Part shown: in pieces, positions 1-8,709 of the stretch
Layout of the letters: the number at the start of each line of letters is the position of its first letter
How positions within the stretch are numbered: the stretch's first letter is position 1
Origin: Alphaproteobacteria bacterium
GTDB taxonomy: Bacteria; Pseudomonadota; Alphaproteobacteria; SMXS01
Reading direction: 5' to 3'
NCBI GenBank assembly: GCA_028284945.1
Contig: JANQQJ010000028.1
Span: forward strand, 62,001-126,000
Length of the DNA: 64,000 bases
The notes under the pieces: model-generated
What the model was told of the DNA's origin: nothing
What the model saw: only the letters and a program-made list of their open reading frames with translations
Database searches by the model: none
Program-made: the position numbers and the translations under genes

Positions 1-849
1 GCAGCCGAAGGCACAACCCGATATCTCGATACAGCGCTAATGCTCGCGCGCGATGCCTACCCCGACCGGATCGCCGAGATCGATGTTCTGGCCAGTGAAA
101 TCACCCCTGCCCAACCAAGCGCCGTCGCTGCGGCACCAGCGCCGCCTCCCCCGCCGGCGGAAGACCCGCCCGCCGAACCAGCCAAGCCTGTTGGTTTTTT
201 CTCATTCTCCGGCTGGAGCGGTTCAGTTGAACTCGGGGCGACGCTCACCACGGGCGATACGGATGAAAAGGCGCTGACCTCTGCCTTTGATCTGGTCAAC
301 GAGCGCGCCCGCTGGCGGCACAAATTGGGCGCCAGTTTCGACTTCACCCGCACCGCCGGCGCGACGACCAAACAGGCGCTCGCAGCCTATTACCAGCTCG
401 ACTACAAATTCAGTGAGCGGCTCTATGCCTTCGGTCGGTTCGAATATGACGACGACAGGTTTAGCGGGTTTGATTGGGAACTGCAGGAAGCCGTCGGCGT
501 TGGTTACCGGCTTTTCCAGGGGGACACCTACTTCTTCGATGTCGAAGGCGGCGTGATCTATGAGCAGATGAAGTTGACGGCCACCGGCATGACTGACTCC
601 CAATTCGGCGGCCGGGCCAATGCGATCTTCAACTGGGACATTTCAGAAACCTTTAGCCTGAACAACGAGACCACAGTCCTCGTCACAGAAGGCGGCGAGA
701 GCCTTGAGAATACCATCGCGGTTCAGACGAAGATCACCGACAGCATCTCCGGCAAGCTGTCATTCAACGTCGAATGGGAATCGGATGTGCCGGCTGGCGC
801 ATCGAAAACCAACACCGAGACCAAGGCAACGATTCTCTACGGTTTCTAA
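1..849 (+). CDS. DUF481 family outer-membrane protein, 5' end outside window
   Basis: The frame is open from the first base, so the protein probably starts upstream; an internal ATG at 40 is the first in the window. A Pro/Ala-rich linker (about residues 25-55 from that ATG) is followed by a beta-rich region with the pattern SGSVELGATLTTGDT and many alternating aromatic strands, ending in YGF with a terminal aromatic. This is typical of the DUF481 'salt-induced outer membrane protein' family, predicted to form an outer-membrane beta-barrel. Function in transport or stress is unproven. The 3' end overlaps the convergent alanine racemase gene by 4 bases. Confidence 0.8.
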   Translation, partial: AAEGTTRYLDTALMLARDAYPDRIAEIDVLASEITPAQPSAVAAAPAPPPPPAEDPPAEPAKPVGFFSFSGWSGSVELGATLTTGDTDEKALTSAFDLVNERARWRHKLGASFDFTRTAGATTKQALAAYYQLDYKFSERLYAFGRFEYDDDRFSGFDWELQEAVGVGYRLFQGDTYFFDVEGGVIYEQMKLTATGMTDSQFGGRANAIFNWDISETFSLNNETTVLVTEGGESLENTIAVQTKITDSISGKLSFNVEWESDVPAGASKTNTETKATILYGF

Positions 850-1943
850 CCGCCAGAGTAGTGCCGTTCAAACCGTCGGCCCAATCCAGTGAGAACCTCA
901 TAGGAAATGAGTCCGCCTGCGTCCGCCTGCTGATCGAGAAGGACGTTGGGGCCTATCAGTTCAATCAATTCACCAGGCGTGGTCGCGTCTTCGGACGCTA
1001 TGGTGACATCAAGAGTGATCAGATCCATCGAAACCCGGCCAACCATGGGCACGTGATACCCGGCGACAAAGCCCTGGCCGTGATTGGTCAGGGGCGTTGG
1101 CAGTCCGTCGGCATAGCCAGCGGCGACCGTCGCCAGCCGCATCCGGCCGTCGACTGTGTAGAGCGCCTCATACCCGATGGTCGCGGGTGGGTCGATCCAG
1201 CGCTGCTGCAACACCCGGGCCTTTGCAGTCACGACCGGCGCAAATGGATTGGCCACGCCATGCGTCGGGTTGCCGCCATAAAGCGCAATACCCACGCGCA
1301 CCGCATCGAAGTGATAGGCGGGTCCCAGCAAAACACCCGCTGAATTCGCCAGGCTTTTCCGGACATAGGGGTACATCGGGATCACCTCGTTGAAGAGGGC
1401 GAGTTGTGCCGCGTTCTGCGGGTGATCGATCTGCCCGGCACAGGCCAGATGACTCATGATCTCGACCAGGTTCAAACCATGGAGATTTGAGGCAAGCGCG
1501 CCTGCTTCTTCCGGTGCCAGCCCCAGCCGGTTCATACCCGTATCAACATGGATGATACAGGGCGCGCCCTGCCCGGCCTGACGCCAGCGTTCGACCTGCT
1601 CCATGTCGTTGAGAACCGGAACGAGACGGTGCTCAAGAAACACCCCTTCATCTCCGGGCATCAGCCCGTTGAGCACGATGACTTCAGCAGACCGCGCAAT
1701 TGTTTTGAGTTCAATGCCCTCTGTCACCGTGGCGACGAAAAAGCGTTTGCACCCGGCACCCTGAAGCGCCTTTACCACCGGCTCGATCCCCAAGCCATAG
1801 GCGTTGGCCTTGACGGCCGCGCCAACCTGCGCCCCCTCGGCGCGCGCGCAGATGTCGCGATAATTCGCGACGAGCGCCCCCAGATCAATCTCCAGGACGC
1901 CGGGGCTAAGAACCGTTGAGTTGTCAGAAGCAGGTGGCGGCAT
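846..1943 (-). CDS. alr: Alanine racemase
   Basis: PLP enzyme interconverting L- and D-alanine for peptidoglycan. The pyridoxal-lysine motif AAVKANAYGLG (Lys about 45) starts the barrel, followed by HVDTGMNRLGL, RVGIALYGGNP and the C-terminal beta-domain with IGYEALY (the catalytic tyrosine region) and GRVSMDLITLDV. About 365 residues, normal for the family. I chose the ATG at 1943 because it gives the usual short lead-in to LEIDLGALVANYR; a GTG at 1964 would add seven residues. No strong ribosome site is visible at either. It is convergent with the DUF481 gene and divergent from the LLM oxidoreductase. Confidence 0.95.
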   Translation of the reverse strand: MPPPASDNSTVLSPGVLEIDLGALVANYRDICARAEGAQVGAAVKANAYGLGIEPVVKALQGAGCKRFFVATVTEGIELKTIARSAEVIVLNGLMPGDEGVFLEHRLVPVLNDMEQVERWRQAGQGAPCIIHVDTGMNRLGLAPEEAGALASNLHGLNLVEIMSHLACAGQIDHPQNAAQLALFNEVIPMYPYVRKSLANSAGVLLGPAYHFDAVRVGIALYGGNPTHGVANPFAPVVTAKARVLQQRWIDPPATIGYEALYTVDGRMRLATVAAGYADGLPTPLTNHGQGFVAGYHVPMVGRVSMDLITLDVTIASEDATTPGELIELIGPNVLLDQQADAGGLISYEVLTGLGRRFERHYSGG

Positions 1944-2134
1944 GAGAGCTTGTTTGCACCACACGACGGGCCAACGCGCAAGGCGTTTTGGCAGACTGTC
2001 TCGACTGACATAGGGACAACATCATTGCCCCACCCGCCAATATGGGTAATGTGCATCCCATACACCGTAAACGGCTGCCCATAATATGCCCCGCAGGCTC
2101 GTCAGGCAGCGGTCCAATGTCAGGGAGACACCTT

Positions 2135-3178
2135 ATGAAACTCGGACTTTTGCTCGGCTACTCGGGCGGCACCATGGATATGGCCCTTGATATGGCCAAA
2201 GACGTCGAGGCCATGGGCTTCGATTCGGCCTGGACGGCAGAAGCCTATGGCTCTGACGCTGTGACGCCAGCCGCATGGGTTCTGGCCAACACGACAAAGC
2301 TGAAGGTTGGCACGGCGATCATGCAAATCCCGGCGCGGACACCTGCGATGACGGCCATGACCGCGATGACCCTGAACGCGCTGTCCGGCGACCGCTTCAT
2401 TCTGGGGCTTGGCCCGTCGGGCCCGCAAGTCGCTGAAGGGTGGCATGGCGTGCCTTATGGCAAGCCGATGACCAAGATTAAGGAATATATCGAGATCATT
2501 CGGATCATCCTGAAGCGTGAGGGTCGCCTCGACTATCAGGGTGAGGAATTCCAGGTGCCCAATACCGGCGAAGGCACCACGGGACTGGGTAAGCCGCTCA
2601 AGAGCATTCTGCACGGCAACCCGGATATGCCGATCTATACCGCCGCGATTACACCGGGCGGTCTGCGCACCTCTGCCGAAGTGGCCGACGGCGTGTTCCC
2701 GATCTGGATGAACCCGAGCCGCTATGACGTTTTGGAACAGAACCTGAATGAAGGCTTCGCAAAAGCCGGCAACAGCAAGAGCCTGGATAACTTCGATGTG
2801 GCGCCGTTCGTGACCGTTGCCATGGGTGATGATATCGACAAGTGCCGCGACATGGTGCGGCCCGGCATGGCGCTTTACATCGGTGGCATGGGCGCGCGAT
2901 CGAAGAACTTCTACAACGACTATGTGAAGCGCCTGGGCTACGAGGATGCGGCGATCAAGATCCAGGACCTGTTCCTGGACGGCAAGAAAGAAGAAGCCGC
3001 AGCAGCCATTCCGGACGAACTGATCGACAGCGTCGCGCTGATCGGCTCGAAGGATAAGATCGTCGGCGATCTGGAAGCCTGGAAAGAAGCCGGCAAGAAG
3101 AAGCATGTCGGTTCCATGATGCTGGGCTGCCGCCAGCCGGAAGCCCTCAAAGCCATCGCCGAGACGATGCTGTCTTAG
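2135..3178 (+). CDS. LLM-class oxidoreductase, Rv3520c family (F420-dependent type)
   Basis: Luciferase-like monooxygenase fold, about 347 residues. It begins MKLGLLLGYSGGTMDMA and keeps the family blocks FDSAWTAEAYGSDA, LGLGPSGPQVAEGWHG, NTGEGTTGLGKPLK and LYIGGMGARSKNFY, which resemble the mycobacterial Rv3520c group (TIGR03559) annotated as F420-dependent. Whether this host makes F420 or the enzyme uses FMN cannot be seen here. Start chosen at 2135 because an AGGGAG-like site lies just upstream (about 2122) and earlier in-frame starts add residues unlike the family. Substrate unknown. A palindromic repeat follows the stop codon. Confidence 0.88.
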   Translation: MKLGLLLGYSGGTMDMALDMAKDVEAMGFDSAWTAEAYGSDAVTPAAWVLANTTKLKVGTAIMQIPARTPAMTAMTAMTLNALSGDRFILGLGPSGPQVAEGWHGVPYGKPMTKIKEYIEIIRIILKREGRLDYQGEEFQVPNTGEGTTGLGKPLKSILHGNPDMPIYTAAITPGGLRTSAEVADGVFPIWMNPSRYDVLEQNLNEGFAKAGNSKSLDNFDVAPFVTVAMGDDIDKCRDMVRPGMALYIGGMGARSKNFYNDYVKRLGYEDAAIKIQDLFLDGKKEEAAAAIPDELIDSVALIGSKDKIVGDLEAWKEAGKKKHVGSMMLGCRQPEALKAIAETMLS

Positions 3179-3188
3179 AAGCTCTCAA

Positions 3189-3257
3189 TGTCATTCCGGC
3201 GAAAGCCGGAATCCAGATCATCCCTTATCCTGGACCCCGGCCTTCGCCGGGGTGACA
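3189..3257. repeat. Dispersed palindromic repeat, VTPAKAGVQ type
   Basis: A 69-base element bounded by TGTCA and TGACA. It contains two perfect hairpins: ATTCCGGC-GAAA-GCCGGAAT (3193-3212) and CCCCGGC-CTTC-GCCGGGG (3235-3252). Elements of this sort are scattered through many alphaproteobacterial genomes and read as VTPAKAGVQ in one frame. It sits between two convergent genes and its right half is translated as the tail of the flavodoxin gene. It may also act as a two-way transcription stop, although no T-run is present. Confidence 0.85.
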
Positions 3258-3727
3258 GGTGGGTTTAGCTTTTCAACAAAAGCATCCAGAGACTCTTCAA
3301 ACCCCGGCGCTTCTACCTGATCGGTTTTAAGGGCCAAGGTCGCTTCCGCAGGTCGTTTTAGAACGTCTGCCATGCCATCGAAAGCGATGTCCGGGTCCGA
3401 TTGTCCCCCATAGGTCACAAACAGGCCGACCCGGTCAGGCAACTTTGGGTTTCCGGCCAAGAACGCCCTGACCGGGAGCGATGGGTAACTGGTCCAGATC
3501 GGTGTACCAATCAGAACGAGGTCGTAGTCACCCGCAATCTTCGGCGCCTCGATTTCGGGCAGATTGCCCTTCACACTGTGATAGCCCGCCAGCAGGAAGC
3601 GGATCGCTCCGGTTCTGAAGCGCTCACAATGGATTTCTGCCAAATCAGCGTCTAGCCGATCCGCCAGGGCGGACGCCACCGTTCGGGTGGTACCCGTTCT
3701 CGAATAGTAGATGATGAGCGTCTTCAT
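3218..3727 (-). CDS. Flavodoxin-fold protein with repeat-derived C-terminus
   Basis: Starts MKTLIIYYSRTGTTRTVA, the phosphate-binding loop of flavodoxins (SRTGTT), followed by LVLIGTPIWTSYPS and FVTYGGQSD around the flavin. About 169 residues, so a single FMN-binding domain, probably a cytosolic electron carrier or quinone-type reductase. The last 14 residues (PPVTPAKAGVQDKG) are encoded by the dispersed repeat at 3189-3257, so the native C-terminus was probably replaced or extended. A perfect 10-bp inverted repeat ends seven bases upstream of the start codon, where a ribosome site should be, and no Shine-Dalgarno sequence is evident. Confidence 0.85.
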   Translation of the reverse strand: MKTLIIYYSRTGTTRTVASALADRLDADLAEIHCERFRTGAIRFLLAGYHSVKGNLPEIEAPKIAGDYDLVLIGTPIWTSYPSLPVRAFLAGNPKLPDRVGLFVTYGGQSDPDIAFDGMADVLKRPAEATLALKTDQVEAPGFEESLDAFVEKLNPPVTPAKAGVQDKG

Positions 3728-3734
3728 GACCGCA

Positions 3735-3768
3735 CCCGCGATAACCCTATGAAGAGCATTATCGCGGG
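3735..3768 (-). promoter_or_regulatory. Perfect 10-bp inverted repeat upstream of flavodoxin start
   Basis: CCCGCGATAA (3735-3744) and TTATCGCGGG (3759-3768) are exact reverse complements with a 14-base loop. On the minus strand the hairpin ends seven bases before the flavodoxin ATG, covering the expected ribosome-binding region. It could be a repressor operator, an RNA hairpin limiting translation, or a terminator remnant for the upstream VOC gene; there is no T-run after it. Confidence 0.45.
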
Positions 3769-3838
3769 CTACGGGTCAAACCGCCTTGACGACGGTCAAT
3801 TGTCTGAACTTGCTCCGGGCCTTACTCGACCTGTCGGT

Positions 3839-4417
3839 CTAGGCGAAGCTGTGCGCCTCGATCGACTTGTAAGGCACGATGACAGCTTGGCCTGACGACC
3901 AATCGATGCTGCGGGCCGGGTCGGTTTTGCCGTCCCAGTCCTCAGCGCCAGCTTTGACAATGTCGAACATGGCCTCGATCGCCTCTCCGCGCGCCATCAG
4001 CTGGATCATCACGCCGGGCTGATCCTCGGAATCGATATAGGCATGGCCGTCGCCATAACGCTGGCGCACCGTATAATTCATGCCCTTATCCTTCAGCTCG
4101 GTGAGTTTGTCTTCGATACTGTCGACCCAGACCGCAAGATGCTGCAGGCCGCCCGCCGGATTAGTTTTGAGATACTCCTCGTAAATGCAGGCCTCGTCAC
4201 CGCAGGGCTGGATGATTTCGATCTGCTGGTCGCCGGAATAGGCGAAGCCGGCTTTCAGCTCCAGCTTCTTGGCTTCGCCGTCGACAACACCATCAAAATC
4301 CTTCAGGTGCTCGACAAAGAACGGACCAACGCCCCGCGCCGTCCAGTGTTCGATCGCCTTGTCGATATCCGGCACCACATAGCCTTGCTGCACGACCGGT
4401 CCAAATACGTTGCTCAT
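3839..4417 (-). CDS. VOC (glyoxalase-fold) family protein
   Basis: About 192 residues beginning MSNVFGPVVQQGYVVPDIDKA, with the paired beta-alpha-beta-beta-beta modules of the vicinal oxygen chelate superfamily. Visible blocks include HWTARGVGPFFVEHL, GGLQHLAVWVDSIED (a likely metal-ligand His) and AYIDSEDQPGVMIQL (likely Glu/Gln side). Start chosen at 4417 because AGGAGACGAAG lies directly before it; upstream codons look non-coding. It resembles the VOC gene at 60468-61004 in length and layout, including a shared 'DWDGTDP/DWDGKTDP' tail motif. The reaction and substrate are not recognisable. Confidence 0.8.
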   Translation of the reverse strand: MSNVFGPVVQQGYVVPDIDKAIEHWTARGVGPFFVEHLKDFDGVVDGEAKKLELKAGFAYSGDQQIEIIQPCGDEACIYEEYLKTNPAGGLQHLAVWVDSIEDKLTELKDKGMNYTVRQRYGDGHAYIDSEDQPGVMIQLMARGEAIEAMFDIVKAGAEDWDGKTDPARSIDWSSGQAVIVPYKSIEAHSFA

Positions 4418-4520
4418 TCTTCGTCTCCTGTATTCTGATTTGTTTGTGGGTGTAGGATAGCGGAAGAGGTGCCGCGAGCGTATATCCTTTATACGCGAAG
4501 GAAAAACACAGGGCAGTTGC

Positions 4521-4955
4521 ATGTCATTTCATCGCTTTTCAGGACGATTACAGAAAATCGGAGTCCTTTGGCTTGCATTAGTCGCCCTGTCGATTGGCAT
4601 GCTTGCCGGGACGAATTCGGCCAGGGCAGCGAGCTACATCAACTACTATTGCGACTGCACACCCAACTCTGACGGCGTCTGCAGATGCTTTAAGATGGGT
4701 AGCTACACAATCGAACCCTCTGGCACGTCGAAGGAGTTCAGGGGCCACTGCAGCAACGCCACGGTCCAAAAACGCCGGGTCGACATTACCGGAAAGAAGA
4801 ACGGCACCTCCTGCGCAAAGACGGACACAATCTTTGGCTATGCGTCGGCGTCCTGCACCAACTGGAACCCGATAGAGTCGGACGGCATTAACATCTCGGT
4901 CCGCTGCGCGATTGATAATCCCAGCCTGGTCAACGGTGACCTAAACGCACCCTAG
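4521..4955 (+). CDS. Small secreted cysteine-rich protein, unknown
   Basis: 144 residues with a long positively charged n-region and a clear signal peptide (VLWLALVALSIGMLAG, likely cut after NSARA). The mature part is short and rich in paired cysteines (NYYCDCTPNSDGVCRCF, then further single Cys), suggesting disulfide-bonded periplasmic or exported protein. No family is recognised. It is divergent from the VOC gene with only about 100 bases between, and its end overlaps the convergent CoA-transferase gene by 4 bases. Confidence that it is a real gene rests on the signal peptide and cysteine pattern. Confidence 0.6.
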   Translation: MSFHRFSGRLQKIGVLWLALVALSIGMLAGTNSARAASYINYYCDCTPNSDGVCRCFKMGSYTIEPSGTSKEFRGHCSNATVQKRRVDITGKKNGTSCAKTDTIFGYASASCTNWNPIESDGINISVRCAIDNPSLVNGDLNAP

Positions 4956-6151
4956 TTGCCGACAACCCCCTCCAAACGAAGGGCGGTAATTTCGTCGGCG
5001 CTGAGTCCGTACTCAGCCAACACCTCGTCCGTCTGCTCGGCGAGCTTGGGCGCCGCACCGAGATTATCGGCGGGCGTGCCTTCAAACCTCGCGGCATGGC
5101 GCGCCTGACGGATCCTGCCCGCATGCGGGTGGTCATATTCGACGAGCGATTCATTGGCGACGACCTGCGGATGATCGAGGACATCCTTGCGCTTTAGGAC
5201 CGGCGCACAGGGCACGCCGGCATCGTCCAGAATATCGAACCATTCCTGTGTGGTTTTTTCTGTCAGGACGCTCTGGGTCAGTTCCAGCCGGTCATTGATG
5301 TTGAGGTCGCGCAGCGCCGGGGTTTTGAAGCGCTCATCCTCCAGCCATTCGGGATGACCGACAGCATGGCAGAGCGCCTCCCACTGGGCGTTGCTCATCA
5401 CCGCGACGCTCATATAGCCATCGGCAGTTTCGTAAATCAGATCAATGAAGCTGGCCGCGCGTTGTTCCGACACTTCCTTGCCCACGAAAGTCTGACCGCC
5501 CATGTCGGACGACCAGAGAAACTGGGTGACCGCATCCATCATGGAAAGCCGAACATGCTGGCCCTGCCCCGTCCGCTCCCGCGCCAGCAGCGCGGCGGTA
5601 ATCGCCTGAAACGCAGTCATCGCCGTCAGTTTGTCCGGCAGGATGGTGCGCACCAGCCGCGGCCGCGCCTTATCCGATCCGCCCTGTATAGATGCGAGGC
5701 CAGATAGCGCCTGGATGATCGGGTCATAGACCGGCTTGTGCGAATAGGGTCCCTTTTCACCGAACCCGGAGATTGAGACATAGACCAGCTTCGGGTTTTC
5801 CGCCTTCAGCGCTTCATAACCAACACCAAGCCGGTCAACGACACCGGGCCGGAAATTTTGCATGAACACATCGGCGCCACGCACCATGCGCTTCAGCACG
5901 TCGACCCCGGCCTGTTGTTTGAGATCGATGGTGATGGAACGTTTGTTACGGTTGTTGTTCAGGAATGTCGCGTGCAGCCCGCCCGACCGATTGCCCCCTG
6001 CACGCACATAATCACCCACCTTGGGCGGTTCGATCTTGATCACATCAGCGCCCTGATCCCCCAGCAGCATGGTCGCAAATGGCCCGGAAATCATGCTGGT
6101 AACATCGAGGATCCTGTATCCCTCCAGCGGTCCACTCATCGAGCTGGTCAT
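4952..6151 (-). CDS. CaiB/BaiF family (class III) CoA-transferase
   Basis: 399 residues opening with GPLEGYRILDVTSMISGPFA and GADVIKIEPPKVGD, the signature of the class III transferases that move CoA between carboxylic acids. The segment LPDKLTAMTAFQAI carries the likely catalytic Asp. The C-terminal part (FDILDDAGVPCAPV, HPHAGRIRQARHAARF) is also typical. The start codon overlaps the stop of the upstream quinone reductase (ATGA), so the two are co-translated. Substrate unknown; the P450 and VOC neighbours suggest catabolism of a carboxylated compound. Confidence 0.9.
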   Translation of the reverse strand: MTSSMSGPLEGYRILDVTSMISGPFATMLLGDQGADVIKIEPPKVGDYVRAGGNRSGGLHATFLNNNRNKRSITIDLKQQAGVDVLKRMVRGADVFMQNFRPGVVDRLGVGYEALKAENPKLVYVSISGFGEKGPYSHKPVYDPIIQALSGLASIQGGSDKARPRLVRTILPDKLTAMTAFQAITAALLARERTGQGQHVRLSMMDAVTQFLWSSDMGGQTFVGKEVSEQRAASFIDLIYETADGYMSVAVMSNAQWEALCHAVGHPEWLEDERFKTPALRDLNINDRLELTQSVLTEKTTQEWFDILDDAGVPCAPVLKRKDVLDHPQVVANESLVEYDHPHAGRIRQARHAARFEGTPADNLGAAPKLAEQTDEVLAEYGLSADEITALRLEGVVGN

Positions 6152-6747
6152 TTCGCTTTCACCTTCACCACCGTTTCACCCGCCTTACGCGCTCGCGCGA
6201 GCCACTTTTCATAGACCTTGTTCTGTTGTCCGCGTGTGGGGCCGAATTTGAACAATCTGACCGGCTTGATCCCCACAAAACCAAATACCTGGCCCCTGAT
6301 CAATTTGGGCAGCGGATTGCCGTATTTGAGCCAAAGATACCACGGCGGCGTGTCCATCGTGATCAGGGCGTCACCGCTGCGCCCGGCCAGCAAGCGGTCC
6401 CAGAATGGCCCCTTCTCACGGTATTTGAAGGCAACGCCCGGCAACACCACCCGATCGACAAAACCCTTAAGCAGCGCCGGCATCTGCCCCCACCACATGG
6501 GGAAAACCAACGTCAGGTGCTCACACCATTCAAGACCATCGGCAATTTCCTGCAGGCCCGGTTCCCACTCCTGCCGTTGCTTGTAGCCTTCGTGCAAAAC
6601 CGGATCGAACTCTACATCGCGCAAGTGAAAAACGCGTATGTCCGCACCCGCGGCGGTTGCCCCTTCAACATAGGCATTCAGCACTGCGTCACAGAGCCGA
6701 TCCCGCCCCGGATGGCCGTTGATCACCAAAATTCGCCTGCCTGGCAT
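6148..6747 (-). CDS. NAD(P)H quinone reductase, flavodoxin fold (MdaB/KefF-like)
   Basis: About 199 residues. RRILVINGHPGRDRLCDAV is the FAD/FMN-binding start of the NQO1/MdaB family, followed by the diagnostic LVFPMWWGQMPALLKGFVDRV. Start at 6747 chosen because GGAGAAG lies seven bases upstream; a TTG at 6762 is less likely. Predicted cytosolic two-electron reductase of quinones. Overlaps the CoA-transferase gene by 4 bases, so the pair forms an operon, divergent from the SnoaL-like and P450 pair. Confidence 0.85.
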   Translation of the reverse strand: MPGRRILVINGHPGRDRLCDAVLNAYVEGATAAGADIRVFHLRDVEFDPVLHEGYKQRQEWEPGLQEIADGLEWCEHLTLVFPMWWGQMPALLKGFVDRVVLPGVAFKYREKGPFWDRLLAGRSGDALITMDTPPWYLWLKYGNPLPKLIRGQVFGFVGIKPVRLFKFGPTRGQQNKVYEKWLARARKAGETVVKVKAK

Positions 6748-6823
6748 ACAGAACTTCTCCAATCAGCCTATTTGACGGCGGACAGGCTACAACGCATGCT
6801 TCAGATCAAACAGGGGAGATTCC

Positions 6824-7354
6824 ATGACCGAAAACGGTACCCACCGGCTTCACGAGATGGCCGCGCGGGACGAAATCTATCAATTGGTATGCACCTATAT
6901 GCGGGGCCAAGACCGGCTGGACCCGGAAATCCACCGGTCGGTGTTCTGGGACGATGCCTATTGCTCCTATGGCATCTATGAAGGCGGACCGAATGGTTTT
7001 GTCGAGTTCGCACAGGGCGCGCTGAAGGACCATCTATCCAATCACCACATGATCGGCCAGGTGCAGATTGAGGTGGAGGGCACGGAAGCCTTCGGCGAGG
7101 TCTATTATCAGGCCTTTCACCGCATCAGGGACGAGGATGGCACCGAGCATGACCTGTTTGTCTGCGGCCGTTATGTCGACCGCTATGAACAACGCGATGG
7201 GGTCTGGAAGATCGCCTATCGCTCCGAACTGGTCGACTGGGTGCGCGACGACCCGGCGACTGATTCATGGCTCAAAGATAGCGGCATGTTGCCCGGCGCC
7301 CGAAAACCAGACGACCCTCTCTATAACCGCCAAGCCATGTACAAAAAACCATGA
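6824..7354 (+). CDS. SnoaL/NTF2-like protein
   Basis: 176 residues with the SnoaL-like alpha+beta-barrel pattern: an N-terminal helix (MAARDEIYQLVCTYMRGQDRLD), a central FWDDAYCSYGIYEGG block and a long C-terminal strand pair ending in RYEQRDGVWKIAYRSELVDW. Such proteins act as small dehydratases, isomerases or ring-hydroxylase subunits; which one is not visible. A good AGGGGAGATT site precedes the ATG. Its stop overlaps the P450 start by 4 bases (ATGA), so it most likely works in the same pathway. Confidence 0.8.
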   Translation: MTENGTHRLHEMAARDEIYQLVCTYMRGQDRLDPEIHRSVFWDDAYCSYGIYEGGPNGFVEFAQGALKDHLSNHHMIGQVQIEVEGTEAFGEVYYQAFHRIRDEDGTEHDLFVCGRYVDRYEQRDGVWKIAYRSELVDWVRDDPATDSWLKDSGMLPGARKPDDPLYNRQAMYKKP

Positions 7355-8586
7355 GTGTCTCCGATTACAGTTTGACCGACCCGGCGGTGCAGGAGTGCCC
7401 GTACCCGTTTTATGAAGCCATGCGCCGCGAGCAGCCGGTTTACCGGATGCCGGAAACCGGGTTCTATATCGTCAGTCGCTACGATGACCTAAAGGAAGTG
7501 CTGCGCGACGTGGACACGTTCTCAAACCAGTTCACGTCGGCGCGGGCGAAAGCCATTGGGGCGGCTGACAGTCCGATCACCAAAATGTACCAGACGAAGG
7601 GATGGGCGCCGGTTCCCGCCCTGCAACAGACCGACCCGCCGGTCCACACCCGGTTCCGCCGGCCCATTGATCGCACTTTTACCGCCAGCCGGGTGCGCGA
7701 AATGGTACCCTATATCGATGGCATCGTCAGCGACCTGATCGACGGGTTCATCGACAACGGCGAGACCGATTTCGTCGAGAGCTTTGCTGTCCCCCTGCCC
7801 TGTTATGTCATCGCCGACCAATTCGGCGTGCCGCGATCCGACGTACCGAAGCTGAAAAAATGGTCCGACGCGCTGATGGATCAGATCGGCATGATGATGT
7901 CACCGGAACGCGAGCAGCAGGTCGCCGATGAAATTCTGGAGTTTCAGACCTATTTCGACGGCGTGTTCGAAGACCGGATGAAGAACCCGCAGGATGACAT
8001 GCTATCGGACGTGGTCACGGTGCTGCCCGGTGAAGAGGCGCTCGATATGAATGAGCTGCTCAGCACCATGTCCCAGCTGTTGACCGGCGGCAACGATACG
8101 ACAACCGGCTCACTGGCCGAAGGCATGCTGCTGTTGGTCCAGCACCCGGACCAAATGGCGAAGCTGCGCGCTGACCCGTCGTTCATTAAAAATTTCGTCG
8201 AGGAAGTTTTGCGGATCGAGTCCCCCGTTCAGGGGCTGATGCGCGTAACCACCAGAGATGTTGAACTGGGTGGCACCGTGATCCCAAAAGGGGCTGTGGT
8301 TGTTGTCCGCTACGCCTCTGCCAATCGGGACGAAGCCCGGTTTGACTGTCCGGCTGAATTTCAGATCGATCGCAAAGATGCAGGCGCGCACATGGCGTTT
8401 GGTGCCGGCATTCACTTCTGTCCCGGCGCCATGCTGGCACGGCAGGAGATGATCAGCGCGTTCAGCCAACTGCTTGACCGTCTGCAAGACGTTGAGCTCT
8501 CCGTGCCGGAAACCGAGCTGGCACACTTTCCAAGCATGTTCCACCGGCGGCTGAAATCTCTGCCCATTCGCTTTCGAAAAGCTTAG
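7351..8586 (+). CDS. Cytochrome P450 (class I bacterial type)
   Basis: 411 residues, soluble, without a membrane anchor. The heme-ligand loop FGAGIHFCPGAMLAR places the axial Cys at 357; the K-helix ExxR is E285-V-L-R288; the I-helix oxygen-activation motif is LLTGGNDTTTG (about 244-253). The substitution of Asn-Asp for the more common Glu/Asp-Thr pairing is within normal variation. Redox partners (ferredoxin, ferredoxin reductase) are not encoded nearby. Co-translated with the SnoaL-like gene; substrate unknown. Confidence 0.95.
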   Translation: MSVSDYSLTDPAVQECPYPFYEAMRREQPVYRMPETGFYIVSRYDDLKEVLRDVDTFSNQFTSARAKAIGAADSPITKMYQTKGWAPVPALQQTDPPVHTRFRRPIDRTFTASRVREMVPYIDGIVSDLIDGFIDNGETDFVESFAVPLPCYVIADQFGVPRSDVPKLKKWSDALMDQIGMMMSPEREQQVADEILEFQTYFDGVFEDRMKNPQDDMLSDVVTVLPGEEALDMNELLSTMSQLLTGGNDTTTGSLAEGMLLLVQHPDQMAKLRADPSFIKNFVEEVLRIESPVQGLMRVTTRDVELGGTVIPKGAVVVVRYASANRDEARFDCPAEFQIDRKDAGAHMAFGAGIHFCPGAMLARQEMISAFSQLLDRLQDVELSVPETELAHFPSMFHRRLKSLPIRFRKA

Positions 8587-8709
8587 CCAACACAGCATTA
8601 CAATGGCCAACCAAGCAATTGACTGATGGCCGTCAAAAAGCCAGTTTAGGAGCCTATCCCCTCGTCCTGGCAACCCTTCATCCGGGGCACACATGTTGAG
8701 TCATTGTGG

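Noticed and set aside
2120-3106. Long open frame on the minus strand across the LLM oxidoreductase gene
   Set aside because: It mirrors the codon pattern of the real gene, has no recognisable domain and lacks a ribosome site.
3189-3257. Insertion-sequence end or transposon remnant
   Set aside because: The short flanks and twin hairpins fit a dispersed palindromic repeat; no transposase or target duplication is visible.
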